NCBI GenBank assembly: GCA_963696545.1
Contig: CAVOKQ010000005.1
Span: 28,593-92,592 of the forward strand
From: RPQJ01 sp963696545
GTDB lineage: Bacteria; Pseudomonadota; Gammaproteobacteria; Steroidobacterales; Steroidobacteraceae
DNA length: 64,000 bases
Direction of reading: 5' to 3'
The translations under genes were made by a program, and so were the position numbers. Under the pieces are notes generated by a model that ran no database searches, had not been told where the DNA came from, and saw only the letters and a program-made list of their open reading frames with translations. Within the stretch, counting starts at the first letter, position 1. Each line of letters starts with the position of its first letter. Below are positions 52,291 to 63,217 of this stretch, in pieces.

Positions 52291-52905
52291 TCAGGGCGAC
52301 GGCCCCGCGAGGTGCAGGGCGGGCCGGTCCAGGGCCATGGTCTCCGTGGTGTAGCGCCAGACCTCGACGTCCCCGGCCCAGAAGTCTTCGCGCCACCCTG
52401 CCTTGTGCTTCAGGTGGCGCAGGAACTCGCGCGGCTCGCCGAGCTGTTCCCAGACCTTCGGCAGAAAGGTCGCGCGCGTGCTGCGCCACGCGATCACGAG
52501 ACCGTCCTCGCCAGGCCGCAGCCGGCCGAGCAGCTCCGTCTCGGAGCCCACGACGACGCGCTCGAGCGGCGACAGTACCGAGACCTCGAGGTCGACCTGC
52601 GGCCATTCCCGGACGTGCAGCGGCTCGAACCTGGGGTCGCGAAAGGCGCTCGCGCCGGCATTGAGCCAGACGTCGTCGACGAGCGGCCGGCGCGGCTCGA
52701 TCGAGCCGCAGCACCCGCGCAGCCGTCCCTCGATCGTCAGCGTTACGAAGCTGGCTCGATCGCTGCGCAGCTCGGCAGGCAGTCCCGTGGGGTCCGGTGG
52801 GTCCGACGCGGGCCGCAGCAGGCCGGCCTCGATCGCCGACGCAGCCGTGCGCAGCAGCAGGTCGCGCGACCGCGGATCAAGCCGCGTGCAGGGAGTAGCT
52901 TCCAT
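52291..52905 (-). CDS. amrA: AmmeMemoRadiSam system protein A (AMMECR1 domain)
   Basis: AMMECR1-domain protein of 204 residues. The family signature LRGCCGSIEPRRPLVDDVWLNAG and the end WREDFWAGDVEVWRY are clear. Proteins of this type occur with a MEMO1-like protein and a radical SAM enzyme, as here; their joint reaction is not known to me. The ATG at 52905 lies inside the end of the MEMO1-like gene (29-base overlap), so the two are translated together. Confidence 0.92.
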   Translation of the reverse strand: MEATPCTRLDPRSRDLLLRTAASAIEAGLLRPASDPPDPTGLPAELRSDRASFVTLTIEGRLRGCCGSIEPRRPLVDDVWLNAGASAFRDPRFEPLHVREWPQVDLEVSVLSPLERVVVGSETELLGRLRPGEDGLVIAWRSTRATFLPKVWEQLGEPREFLRHLKHKAGWREDFWAGDVEVWRYTTETMALDRPALHLAGPSP

Positions 52906-53695
52906 AGCCGACCACGCGCGAGCGGTCGCCCGCCGTATCGCCGGAGTTGCGCTGGTCGAGTAGCTCGACCACGAGGTTCTTGTGGCGCGCGACCTCCAGC
53001 AGCCCGTTGATGCCGCACGCGCCGCAGGCCTGCTCGTCCGAGAGGTCGCTGCGCCGCGCAAGGATCGTCGCCTGGGTCTGGTCGTCGAGTTGCCGCGCCT
53101 CGGCGGACGTGTGGTAGTGGCTCAGGTCGGAGCTCATCACGATCAGCGTCGACGGGCCGTTCCACACGGCTTCCAGCGCACGCGATACCTGCGCCGGAAA
53201 CGCGAGGCCGGTCGCGATCGGCAACAGCTCGAACTCGTTCAGCACGACCTGCAGGAAGGGCAGCTGCACCTCCAGCGAGTGCTCCGCCGCGTGCGCGGCG
53301 TCGGAGATGCCTGCGAGCCCGAGCTCGCGCAGCCGCTGGCGTGCGGCTGCGTCGATCGGAATCGTGCCGAGCGGAGTCTCGAACGCGTCCACGGACGGCA
53401 TCGCGAGGCCGCGCATCGGGACGCGGTGACTCGGCCCGACCAGCACCACACGATCGATCGCAGCGCCGGCGTCGCGCAGGCGACGATATGCGCTGGCGGC
53501 GACGGCGCCGGAGTAGACGTAGCCCGCATGCGGAACGATCAGAGCCTTCGGTGTTGCGCCAGTGGCAGTTGCCGGCGCCGCTGCATCCAGCAGCCGCTCG
53601 ATGGTGCCGCGAAGCTCCGCCGCATCCTGCGGATAGAAGAGTCCGGCGACCGCCGTCGGCCGCACCCTTGACTTACCTGTCACGAGACTCAACAT
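52877..53695 (-). CDS. amrB: AmmeMemoRadiSam system protein B (MEMO1-like)
   Basis: MEMO1-family protein of 272 residues, a relative of non-haem-iron dioxygenases. The likely metal residues are in IVPHAGYVYSG, AEHSLEVQLPFLQ and SSDLSHYHT, and CGACGINGLLEVAR is also family-typical. It starts with ATG 53695, with a weak alternative GTG 12 bases later (53683). It is divergent from the radical SAM gene of the same system over 89 bases and overlaps the AMMECR1 gene. Confidence 0.93.
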   Translation of the reverse strand: MLSLVTGKSRVRPTAVAGLFYPQDAAELRGTIERLLDAAAPATATGATPKALIVPHAGYVYSGAVAASAYRRLRDAGAAIDRVVLVGPSHRVPMRGLAMPSVDAFETPLGTIPIDAAARQRLRELGLAGISDAAHAAEHSLEVQLPFLQVVLNEFELLPIATGLAFPAQVSRALEAVWNGPSTLIVMSSDLSHYHTSAEARQLDDQTQATILARRSDLSDEQACGACGINGLLEVARHKNLVVELLDQRNSGDTAGDRSRVVGYGSYSLHAA

Positions 53696-53784
53696 GGGAC
53701 TGTGTAGGCGGGGTCCGCCCGCTTGCCTTGGGCCCGCATCAATAGCGGCCAATATCCCGCTCGCCGCGCTCGGCTGCCAATGGT

Positions 53785-54894
<1,110 letters not shown>

Positions 54895-57088
54895 GCGCGC
54901 GCCAGTCGCTGCGCGGCGACAGCGAACCGCCCGAGCCGACCTTCGGACCGTTCGGCATAGCGGACCGCTTGAACTGGCTGCCCTGGAAGAAGCGCGCGAG
55001 GAACACCTCGAGCCAGTGCCGGATCGTGGCGAGCTCGTACTGACGCCGCTCCGCGACCGGCACCGTGCCCGGCCATGCGCCGGCATCACGGTCGCCCCAC
55101 GCGGCATGCGCGAGGAAAGCCACCTTGCTGGGCCGGTACCCGAAGCGGCTCACGTAATACAGGTTGAAGTCCTGCAGCTCGTAGGGACCGACGACGGCCT
55201 CCGAAGAGTGCTCCGGTTCCTCTCCCGAGCCCGGCACGAGCTCCGGCGAGATCCTGGTGTCGACGACGCGCGCCAGCACCTTCAGCGTCGCCGCATCGAA
55301 CTGGCGCGTGCTGACGAGCCAGCGGATCAGGTGCTGGATCAGCGTCTTCGGCACCGAGGCGTTCACGTTGTAGTGCGACATGTGGTCGCCGACACCGTAG
55401 GTCGTGAAGCCGAGCGCGAGTTCCGAGAGGTCGCCGGTGCCGAGCACGAGTCCGCCGTGCTGGTTCGCGAGGCGGAACAGGTGCGACGTCCGCTCGCCGG
55501 CCTGCACGTTCTCGAACGTGACGTCGTACAACGGCTTGCCGCGGCTGTACGGGTGGCCGATGTGCTGCAGCATCAGCTCGGCCGAGGGCCGGATGTCGAT
55601 CTCGGCGGAGCCGATGCCGAGCGCCTTCATCAGCGCGTGCGCGCTGTCGAACGTGTGGCGGCTCGTGCCGAATCCCGGCAGCGTGTAGCCGAGGATGTTG
55701 CTGCGCGGCAGCCCGAGCCGGTCGAACGCGCGCACGGCCACCAGCGCCGCCTGCGTCGAGTCGAGGCCGCCCGAGATACCGATGACGACTTTCTTGAGCC
55801 TGGTGGCCGAGAGCCGCTTCATCAGGCCTTCGACCTGGATGTCGTAGACCTCTGCGCAGCGCTCGTCGAGCTTCGCGGGATCCGCCGGGACGTACGGGAA
55901 GCGCTCGACGCGTCGCTCGAGAGGGACGCGGCCGCGCGGCAGGTCGAGTTCGAATTCGATGCGGCGGAAGTCGCGCAACTGGGCTGCGTGCTGCTGCACG
56001 CAGTCGCCGAAGCTCGTGAGGCGCATGCGCTCCTGCCGCAGGTGGTCGAGGTCGACGTCTGCGGTGACGATGCCCGGCTCGAGCGGAAAGCGCTTCGACT
56101 CGGCGAGCCGCTCGCCGTTCTCGTACACCAGCGCGTGCCCGTCCCACGCGAGGTCCGTGGTGGACTCGCCGGGGCCGGCGGCCGAGAACAGGTACGCCGC
56201 CACGCACTTGGCCGACTGCGACGCGCACAGCAGCCGGCGGTAATCGGCCTTGCCGACCGTGATGTCGCTGGCCGATACGTTCGCGAGCACCGTGGCGCCG
56301 GCGAGCGCCGCGAGCGTGCTCGGGGGCAGCGGCACCCAAAGGTCCTCGCACACTTCGACGTGCAGCACGAATCCCGGCGCGTTCGTCGCCGCGAACAGCA
56401 GCCGCGGGCCGAACGGCACGTCCTGCCCGAGCAGCCGGAGCGACGTCGACAGGGCCTGGGCGGCCGGCGCGAACTGCCGCTTCTCGTAGAACTCGCGGTA
56501 ATTCGGCAGGAACGACTTCGGCACCGCGCCGAGGATGCGGCCGCGGTGGACGACGACCGCGCAGTTGAAGAGCCGGTCGTCCGCGCGCAGCGGCAGCCCC
56601 ACGACGAGCGCGACCGGCAGCGCGCGGCTCGCATCCACCAGTCTGGCGAGTGCAGCCAGCGCGGCGTCCAGCAGCGCGTCCTGCTGGAACAGGTCTTCGT
56701 TCGAATACGCCGAGAGCCCGAGTTCAGGGAACACGGCGACCACCGCCTGTTGCGCCGCAGCTTCCCGCGCCAGCGACAGGGTCTGCTGCACGTTGTAGGC
56801 CGGCGAAGCGACCTCGACCCGGGGGGTGGCGACCGCGACCCGCACAAAGCCGTGCCGGTAGATGGAGTCGAAGGGCGCCTCGGGGGGCAGCCGACGGGAC
56901 TTGGCCATGCGGTCCTCGGGTGGGGTCGATCCCGAGAGTTTCGGCCGATGCAGCAGGGCCGGCAAGGGCCGGGGGCCTGCGGTCAGTATGTGACTTATTC
57001 CCCGGCCTGCACCGACGCGCGACCAGGCGCGGTGCCGTGCCGTGAGTTGAATCACGCCCCGTGTCTGCCGGGGTGGACTAGTCTCGAC

Positions 57089-57469
57089 ATGTCCGTGGTG
57101 GGGGTGCGAGCCGTGGCGTCCGATGTACTGAAGCGTGCGCGAGCGATGTTCGGGCGACCTGAGCCCGGGCCGCAGCCTGTCGTCGAGAAGAAGCCTGCAA
57201 GTGCGTTCCACGCGGTGGAGATCGCGCCGGGGCCCCGCTGCTGTGCGGCGGCGGTCCGGCTGCGCGAGCAGCGGTTCCTGTCGCGTGACGCCCCGCTGCT
57301 GCCGCTGAAGAACTGCGATTGCCCGGGCTGCAGCTGCCGTTACCGGCATTACGACGACCGTCGCAAGACCGGTCGTCGCGCGCGCGACCTCGGCGTTTCG
57401 CTCGACGTGTACGAAGGCGGCGAGAAGCGCCTCAAGATGAAGCGCGGCCGGCGCAAGGCCGACGGCTGA
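57089..57469 (+). CDS. Conserved cysteine-rich hypothetical protein
   Basis: A 126-residue basic protein. A clear N-terminal helix (VLKRARAMFG) precedes a compact Cys-rich segment (PGPRCCAAAVRL and KNCDCPGCSCRYRHY) followed by DRRKTGRRARDLG and an Arg/Lys-rich tail. Six cysteines in the middle could hold zinc or an iron-sulfur cluster; the basic ends could bind nucleic acid. I do not recognise the family. ATG 57089 is chosen; the frame is open far upstream, but only because it lies antisense to nadE. Confidence 0.75.
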   Translation: MSVVGVRAVASDVLKRARAMFGRPEPGPQPVVEKKPASAFHAVEIAPGPRCCAAAVRLREQRFLSRDAPLLPLKNCDCPGCSCRYRHYDDRRKTGRRARDLGVSLDVYEGGEKRLKMKRGRRKADG

Positions 57470-57496
57470 GCCGCGCGTCCCGGGCCGCAGAGGCCC

Positions 57497-58150
57497 TCAG
57501 CGCCTGATACCGAGCGCCGCGTCGCCGACGAACGGGTTTGAGCGCCGCTCCTCGCCGAACGTGGACATCGGCCCGTGCCCGGGCACGAACCGCACGTCGT
57601 CCCCGAGCGGGAACAGCTTGTCGCGGATCGTGTCGATCAGCGTCTGGTAGTCGCCACCGGGAAAATCCGTCCGTCCGATCGAGCCGGCGAACAGCACGTC
57701 GCCGACGAATGCGAGCCGGTCCGCCGCGTCGTAGAACACGACGTGACCGGGCGTATGCCCCGGGCAGTGCCGTACCTCGAGCTCGATCTGCCCGACCTGC
57801 ACACGGTCGCCCTCGTCGAGCCACCGGTCCGGCGTGAACGTGTCACTCTTCGGCAGGCCGAACATGCGCGACTGCTCGGGCAGGCCGTCGATCCAGAACT
57901 GGTCGCCGCGGTGCGGGCCCTCGATCGGCAACTGCAGTGAGCGGGCCAGTTCCGCAGTTGCGCCGGCGTGGTCGATGTGCGCGTGCGTGAGCAGGATCTT
58001 CTCGAGCCGCACGTTCTCCTCGCGCACCGCCGCGAGGATCTGGTCGAGGTCGCCGCCCGGGTCGATCACAGCGCCCGCGCCGGTCTGCTCACACCAGATC
58101 ACGGAGCAGTTCTGCGCGAAGGCCGTCACCGGAATGATCGTCGCGCGCAT
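57497..58150 (-). CDS. Metallo-beta-lactamase-fold hydrolase, glyoxalase II-like
   Basis: Binuclear zinc hydrolase, 217 residues. The metal motif THAHIDHAGA (H-x-H-x-D-H) and the further ligands in HCPGHTPGHVV, FVGDVLFAGSIGRTDFPGGD and FVPGHGPMS are complete. The length and the FAGSIGRTDFPGG run mark the YcbL-like glyoxalase II type, so thioester hydrolysis is plausible. It may act with gloA at 15.7 kb, though it is not near it. Start ATG 58150; one base separates it from the DUF502 gene upstream. Confidence 0.9.
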   Translation of the reverse strand: MRATIIPVTAFAQNCSVIWCEQTGAGAVIDPGGDLDQILAAVREENVRLEKILLTHAHIDHAGATAELARSLQLPIEGPHRGDQFWIDGLPEQSRMFGLPKSDTFTPDRWLDEGDRVQVGQIELEVRHCPGHTPGHVVFYDAADRLAFVGDVLFAGSIGRTDFPGGDYQTLIDTIRDKLFPLGDDVRFVPGHGPMSTFGEERRSNPFVGDAALGIRR

Positions 58151-58151
58151 G

Positions 58152-58766
58152 TCAGGCGCCCGCGGCGGGCCGGGCGCCCGGAGTCTGTGCGCCCTGCACG
58201 CCGCCCATCAACGCGATGCGCATTCCGGCCTCGACGGACAGCGACGTGGGCTCGAGCGCGTCGCGCGGCAGGAACACGGTGTAGCCACCGATCATGTAGC
58301 TCATTGGCAGGTAGACGGCCACGGTGTCGTTGCCAGCGTCGTCGACGCCCAGCGCCGCGCCGGATTCCGCCGTGACGAAGCCGATCGCCTTGCCCGGGCC
58401 GAACGGTACCAGCACCACGCGCTTCAGGTCGCTGCCCTGGCCCGACGACGGGAAGAATCGCATGAAGTCGCGGATCGCGACGTAGATCGTCTTGACGACC
58501 GGGATGCGGGCGAAGAGCCGGTCGCTGAGCCGCAGTGCGCGACGCACCACGTACGCGTTGACCGCGAGTCCGACCAGGTACAGCACGACGAGTCCGGCCA
58601 GCAGCCCGAAGCCGGGCCAGTACGCCCCCTCCGGGATCAGGCGCTTGATCGTGCCGGAAAAGACCCGATCCGCTGCGACCGTGAGCCAGTAGACGAAATA
58701 TACCGTCAGGCCTAGCGGCAGGATCGCCACCAGCCCCTTCAGCATCGTGTTCCAGATCTTGCGCAT
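58152..58766 (-). CDS. DUF502 family membrane protein
   Basis: A 204-residue membrane protein of the DUF502 group: two N-terminal helices (about 8-30 and 53-75), then a soluble domain with PVVKTIYVAIRDFMRFF, FGPGKAIGFVTAE and the family mark VAVYLPMSYMIGGYTVFLPR. The function is not known. ATG 58766 precedes KIWNTMLKGLVAILPLGLT, the normal start. Its stop is 1 base from the hydrolase start, so the two genes are co-transcribed. Confidence 0.9.
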   Translation of the reverse strand: MRKIWNTMLKGLVAILPLGLTVYFVYWLTVAADRVFSGTIKRLIPEGAYWPGFGLLAGLVVLYLVGLAVNAYVVRRALRLSDRLFARIPVVKTIYVAIRDFMRFFPSSGQGSDLKRVVLVPFGPGKAIGFVTAESGAALGVDDAGNDTVAVYLPMSYMIGGYTVFLPRDALEPTSLSVEAGMRIALMGGVQGAQTPGARPAAGA

Positions 58767-58862
58767 GCTCGTCCTCGCCGCGGGACGCGAAGTATGCAGA
58801 GCCGGGCGTCGCACTGCCACCGCGATCACGTATCATCACGCGGACTCCCTCGACCGCACTGA

Positions 58863-60299
58863 ATGACCCAGCGAATCCACGTTTTCGCCTGCCTGTTGCT
58901 GCTCGTAGCGATGCCGCACGTCGCGGTCGCGCGCGATCGGACGTACCTGCCGCCAGAAGTCGAGCAGGCACTTGCCCAGCGGAATATTCCTGGCACGAGC
59001 TTGAGCATCTTTGTGCGGGAAGTCGGCCGGGACGAGCCGCTCGTGAGCTACAACTCGACCGTGCCGCGCAACCCGGCCTCGACGATGAAGGTCGTGACGA
59101 CGTACGCGGCCCTCGAGATCCTCGGGCCCGCCTTCACGTGGCACACGCGCGCGTACGCGACCGGACCGGTGCGCGACCAGGTGCTCGAAGGCAACCTCGT
59201 GCTGGTGGGCGGCGGCGACCCGTTCATGACCGCCGATCGCTGGTGGGGCTTCGTCGCGGGGCTGCGGCAGGAAGGCATCGAGCGGGTCACCGGCGACGTG
59301 ATCATCGACAACAGCTACTTCGCGCCGCAGGGCGAGGACCGCGGGAGCTTCGACAACCAGCCGTACCGTTCATACAACGTGCTGCCGGACGCATTGCTGA
59401 TCAACTTCCAGACCGTCACCTTCAGCTTGATCCCCGACCTCGCCGCCGGGACGCTGCGGGCAATTGCGAATCCGTCGCCGTCGAACCTGCTGATCGACAA
59501 CTCGGTGCGGCTGCAGCGCAGCGCGTGCCGTCGCGGCGCCGGCGGCGTGTCGATCGCGATGCCGGACGGTCCCGCGGGCAATCGCGTCGCAGTCTCAGGC
59601 AGCTACGCGTCGGGCTGCGGGCCGATGACGTTTTCGCGCGCCGTCATGAAAGCGCCGGACTTTGCGTACGGCACGTTCCGGACGCTGTGGCAGCAGTCGG
59701 GCGGCCGGCTGGGCGACGGCTGGCGCGTCGGGCTCGTGCCGCCCGATGCAAGACTGCTCTACACCCACGACTCGTTGTCGCTGGCGGAGATCATCCGCCT
59801 CGTCAACAAGTACTCGAGCAATACGATGGCGCGGGCGCTGCTGCTGACGCTCGGCGCCGAGAAGGCCGGACAGCCCGGGACCACGGCCGGAGGCCGGCAG
59901 GCGATCGTGGACTTTCTCGCGAGTCGCGGAATCCGGGTGCCGGAGCTGGTGCTGGAGAACGGCTCCGGACTGTCGCGGGACGAGCGGATCTCGGCGCAGG
60001 GACTGGCCGACGTGCTGCTCGCGGCCTGGCGCAGCCAGTACATGCCGGAGTTCGCCGCGTCGCTGCCGCTGTCGGCCACGGACGGCACGCTGCGCAAGCG
60101 CTTCCGCGCACCCGAGATGCAGGGCCGGCTGCGGATGAAGACCGGCACCCTCGAGGACGTGAGCGCGCTTGCCGGGTATGTGAACGCCGCGTCCGGCCGC
60201 AACTACGTCGCGGTGGTGATCCTCAACCACCCGGCGGCCGATGCCGGGGCCGGTACCGCGGTGCAGACCGCCCTGGTGGAGTGGTTGTTCGGCCAGTAG
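58863..60299 (+). CDS. dacB: D-alanyl-D-alanine carboxypeptidase/endopeptidase (PBP4 type)
   Basis: Periplasmic penicillin-binding protein of peptidase family S13, 478 residues with a Sec signal (LLLVAMPHVAVA). The active-site motifs are S73-T-M-K76 (NPASTMKVV), S-S-N (KYSSNTMAR) and K-T-G (RMKTGTLEDV). The domain insertion between the first and second motif is of the DacB/PBP4 type. It cleaves the terminal D-Ala and peptide cross-links in murein during growth. TATCAT at 58831-58836 could be its -10 box. Divergent from DUF502. Confidence 0.95.
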   Translation: MTQRIHVFACLLLLVAMPHVAVARDRTYLPPEVEQALAQRNIPGTSLSIFVREVGRDEPLVSYNSTVPRNPASTMKVVTTYAALEILGPAFTWHTRAYATGPVRDQVLEGNLVLVGGGDPFMTADRWWGFVAGLRQEGIERVTGDVIIDNSYFAPQGEDRGSFDNQPYRSYNVLPDALLINFQTVTFSLIPDLAAGTLRAIANPSPSNLLIDNSVRLQRSACRRGAGGVSIAMPDGPAGNRVAVSGSYASGCGPMTFSRAVMKAPDFAYGTFRTLWQQSGGRLGDGWRVGLVPPDARLLYTHDSLSLAEIIRLVNKYSSNTMARALLLTLGAEKAGQPGTTAGGRQAIVDFLASRGIRVPELVLENGSGLSRDERISAQGLADVLLAAWRSQYMPEFAASLPLSATDGTLRKRFRAPEMQGRLRMKTGTLEDVSALAGYVNAASGRNYVAVVILNHPAADAGAGTAVQTALVEWLFGQ

Positions 60300-60358
60300 G
60301 GGTTTTCGCGGCTCATCCTTTGGTCGAATGCCCCTCCGGCACGGCCGCGGCGGGTGGC

Positions 60359-60364
60359 TATACT
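60359..60364 (+). promoter_or_regulatory. Candidate -10 box TATACT before the HIT gene
   Basis: Near-consensus -10 hexamer 31 bases before the HIT gene start, in the 96-base gap after dacB. No clear -35 hexamer at the right distance, so confidence is low. Confidence 0.35.
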
Positions 60365-60395
60365 CGGGCCGGCTCTTCCGCTGCGGTGACCGCCC

Positions 60396-60815
60396 ATGGC
60401 CTACGACACCAGCAACATCTTTGCGCGGATCCTCCGTGGTGAGATCCCCGCCCACAAGGTCCACGAGGATGCGTTCACGCTCGCGTTCATGGACGTGATG
60501 CCGCAGTCGGACGGCCACACGCTGGTGATCCCGAAGTACGCGGCCGAGAACCTCTTCGACCTGCCGCCGGAGTCACTCGCGGCGACCATCCTCGCCACCC
60601 AGCGCGTCGCCCGCGCGGTGCGCAAGGCATTCGACGCGCCGGGGCTGATGATCGCGCAGCTGAACGGCCGCGGCGCGGGCCAGAGCGTGTTCCACATCCA
60701 TTTCCACATCGTGCCGCGCTACGAGGGGATCGACCTCAGGTTCCACTCCAGGGACATGGCCGACCCGCAACTGCTGGCGCAGCAGGCGGCGCAGATCCGG
60801 GCCGCGCTCGATTGA
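60396..60815 (+). CDS. HIT family nucleotide hydrolase/transferase-like protein
   Basis: Histidine triad protein, 139 residues. The catalytic H-x-H-x-H is at 100-104 (SVFHIHFHIVPRYEG), and the N-terminus NIFARILRGEIPAHKV is that of Hint/HinT-like phosphoramidases. It likely hydrolyses AMP-linked substrates; the natural one is unknown. It lies 37 bases before acs on the same strand. Confidence 0.93.
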   Translation: MAYDTSNIFARILRGEIPAHKVHEDAFTLAFMDVMPQSDGHTLVIPKYAAENLFDLPPESLAATILATQRVARAVRKAFDAPGLMIAQLNGRGAGQSVFHIHFHIVPRYEGIDLRFHSRDMADPQLLAQQAAQIRAALD

Positions 60816-60852
60816 GCGGCGGCCACCACGAACGAGCGAGGGGGAGACCAGC

Positions 60853-62796
60853 ATGACGACGCACAAGGTGTACAAGGTGCCCGCGGATTTCGCCGCGCGG
60901 ACCCGCATCAACCTCGACCAGTACCGCAGGCTCTATGCGGAGTCCGTGCAGGACCCGCAGGGATTCTGGTCGCGGATGGGCCAGCGCATCGACTGGATCC
61001 GGCCGTACACGCGCGTCAAGGACGTCAGCTACGACGCGAAGAACTTCCACATCCGCTGGTTCGAGGATGGGCGGCTGAACGTGTCCGCCAACTGCCTCGA
61101 CCGTCATCTCGCGACGCGCGGCGACAAGACCGCGATCATCTGGGAAGGCGACGACCCGAACGAGAGCGTGCACGTCACCTACCGCGAGCTCTACTACCGC
61201 GTCTGCAAGCTGGCCAACGCGCTGCGCTCGCTCGGCGTGCAGAAGGGCGACCGCGTCACGATCTACCTGCCGATGATTCCCGAGGCTGCGGTCGCGATGC
61301 TGGCCTGCTCGCGCATCGGCGCGATCCACTCGGTGGTGTTCGGCGGCTTCTCGCCCGACTCGCTCGCCGGGCGCATCTCCGACTGCGCGTCGACCGTGAT
61401 CATCACGGCGGACGAGGGCGTGCGCGGTGGCAAGAAGGTGCCGCTGAAGGCGAACGTGGACCAGGCGCTGAGCTCGCCCGGAACCGAGTCGGTGAAACAC
61501 GTGCTGGTCGTGAAGCGCACGGCGACACCGGTCGCGATGTACCACCGCGACAAGTGGTACCACGAGGTCGTGGACGGGCAGCCGGACTCGTGCGAGCCCG
61601 AGGTCGTGGACGCCGAGGACCCGCTGTTCATCCTGTACACGTCGGGCTCGACCGGCAAGCCGAAGGGTGTGCTGCACACGAGCGGCGGCTACCTCGTCTA
61701 CGCGGCGCTGACGCACGAGGCGGTGTTCGACCTGCGCGAAGAGGACATCTTCTGGTGCACGGCCGACGTCGGCTGGGTCACCGGGCACAGCTACGTCGTG
61801 TACGGCCCGCTCGCGAACGGCGCGACGTCGCTGATGTTCGAGGGCGTGCCCAACTACCCTGACGTGAGCCGCTTCTGGCAGGTCGTGGACAAGCACCAGG
61901 TGACGATCTTCTACACGGCGCCGACCGCGCTGCGCGCGCTGATGCGCGACGGCGACGCGCCGGTGAAGAAGCACTCGCGCAAGTCGATCCGGTTGCTAGG
62001 CACCGTCGGCGAGCCGATCAACCCCGAGGCATGGGAGTGGTACCACCGCGTGGTCGGTGACGACCGCTGCCCGATCGTGGACACCTGGTGGCAGACGGAG
62101 ACCGGCGGCGTGCTGATCTCGCCGCTGCCGGGCGCGATCGACCAGAAGCCGGGCTCGGCGACGCTGCCGTTCTTCGGCGTGCAGCCGGCGATCGTCGACA
62201 ACGAGGGCAACGTCATCGAGGGCGCGTGCGAGGGCAACCTGGTGCTGACGGACAGCTGGCCGGGCCAGATGCGCACCGTGTACGGCGACCACCAGCGTTT
62301 CATCGACACGTACTTCAAGACGTTCCCGGGCCGCTATTTCACCGGCGACGGAGCGAAGCGCGACGAGGATGGCTACTACTGGATCACTGGCCGCGTCGAC
62401 GACGTGCTGAACGTCGCCGGGCACCGGCTCGGCACGGCCGAGATCGAGAGCGCGCTGGTGGCGCATCCGCTGGTGGCCGAGGCTGCGGTGGTCGGCTGCC
62501 CGCACGACATCAAGGGGCAGGGCATCTACTCCTACGTCACGCTGGTGGTTGACGCGACTCCCACGGAGGAGCTCCGCAAGGAGCTGCGCGAGTGGGTCCG
62601 GCGCGAGATCGGCCCGATCGCCACTCCCGACTTCATCCAGTGGGCGCCAGGCCTGCCGAAGACCCGTTCCGGCAAGATCATGCGCCGCATCCTGCGCAAG
62701 ATCGCCGCCAACGAGCAGGACCAGCTCGGCGACATCTCCACGCTGGCCGACCCGTCGGTGGTCGCGCAGCTGGTGGAAAACCGGATGAATCGCTGA
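60853..62796 (+). CDS. acs: Acetyl-CoA synthetase
   Basis: AMP-forming acetate:CoA ligase that activates acetate to acetyl-CoA through acetyl-AMP. 647 residues, the usual length. The adenylation motif YTSGSTGKPKGV, the acetate-binding W-W-Q-T-E-T-G, the GRVDDVLNVAGHR hinge and the C-terminal lysine K608 in RSGKIMRR, which Pat-type acetylases modify, are all present. It heads the acs-DUF485-actP acetate uptake unit; acetyl-CoA from it could feed the PHA synthase. ATG 60853 has GGGGGAGA upstream. Confidence 0.97.
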   Translation: MTTHKVYKVPADFAARTRINLDQYRRLYAESVQDPQGFWSRMGQRIDWIRPYTRVKDVSYDAKNFHIRWFEDGRLNVSANCLDRHLATRGDKTAIIWEGDDPNESVHVTYRELYYRVCKLANALRSLGVQKGDRVTIYLPMIPEAAVAMLACSRIGAIHSVVFGGFSPDSLAGRISDCASTVIITADEGVRGGKKVPLKANVDQALSSPGTESVKHVLVVKRTATPVAMYHRDKWYHEVVDGQPDSCEPEVVDAEDPLFILYTSGSTGKPKGVLHTSGGYLVYAALTHEAVFDLREEDIFWCTADVGWVTGHSYVVYGPLANGATSLMFEGVPNYPDVSRFWQVVDKHQVTIFYTAPTALRALMRDGDAPVKKHSRKSIRLLGTVGEPINPEAWEWYHRVVGDDRCPIVDTWWQTETGGVLISPLPGAIDQKPGSATLPFFGVQPAIVDNEGNVIEGACEGNLVLTDSWPGQMRTVYGDHQRFIDTYFKTFPGRYFTGDGAKRDEDGYYWITGRVDDVLNVAGHRLGTAEIESALVAHPLVAEAAVVGCPHDIKGQGIYSYVTLVVDATPTEELRKELREWVRREIGPIATPDFIQWAPGLPKTRSGKIMRRILRKIAANEQDQLGDISTLADPSVVAQLVENRMNR

Positions 62797-62887
62797 CCTA
62801 CGACCAATGTCGCAGTGGGCCCGGGCCGGGCCCTTGCTAGATTCCGTCCGCAAGGTCCGATACTTCGACAACGAGAGGGGAGGTCCC

Positions 62888-63214
62888 ATGGCCGCAGAGC
62901 CCAAGATCGACTGGAACGCAGTGATCGCCGATCCGCGTTTCCAGGTGCTGCACCGGAAGAAACAGGGGTTCCTGACCGGACTCATGATTTTCTCGGTCTT
63001 CTTCTACTTCCTGCTGCCGGTCGGCGCCGCGTACTTCCAGGACCTGTTCAAGGTCAAGGTCTGGGGCGTGGTGAACTTCGGGCTGCTGTTCGCGCTCTCC
63101 GAGTTCATCGTCGCGTGGCTGGTCGCGTTCTACTACTCGCGCCGCGCCGGCGCCGAGTTCGACCGGCTGGCGCGCGAGATCGCCGCGGACTACGAGAACA
63201 AGGGACGGGCCTGA
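62888..63214 (+). CDS. yjcH: DUF485 membrane protein of the acetate permease operon
   Basis: A 108-residue membrane protein with two helices (about 29-50 and 60-82; FLTGLMIFSVFFYFLLPVGA and VNFGLLFALSEFIVAWLVAF). DUF485/YjcH proteins regularly lie between acs and actP, as here. The role is not proven; help in assembly or regulation of ActP is likely. The ATG at 62888 follows a strong GGGGAGG ribosome site, and actP starts 3 bases after its stop. Confidence 0.95.
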   Translation: MAAEPKIDWNAVIADPRFQVLHRKKQGFLTGLMIFSVFFYFLLPVGAAYFQDLFKVKVWGVVNFGLLFALSEFIVAWLVAFYYSRRAGAEFDRLAREIAADYENKGRA

Positions 63215-63217
63215 GCC

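Noticed and set aside
55016..57088. Plus-strand open frame opposite nadE leading into the Cys-rich protein gene
   Set aside because: It is the mirror of nadE codons; only the part from 57089 lies outside nadE and has a plausible start.
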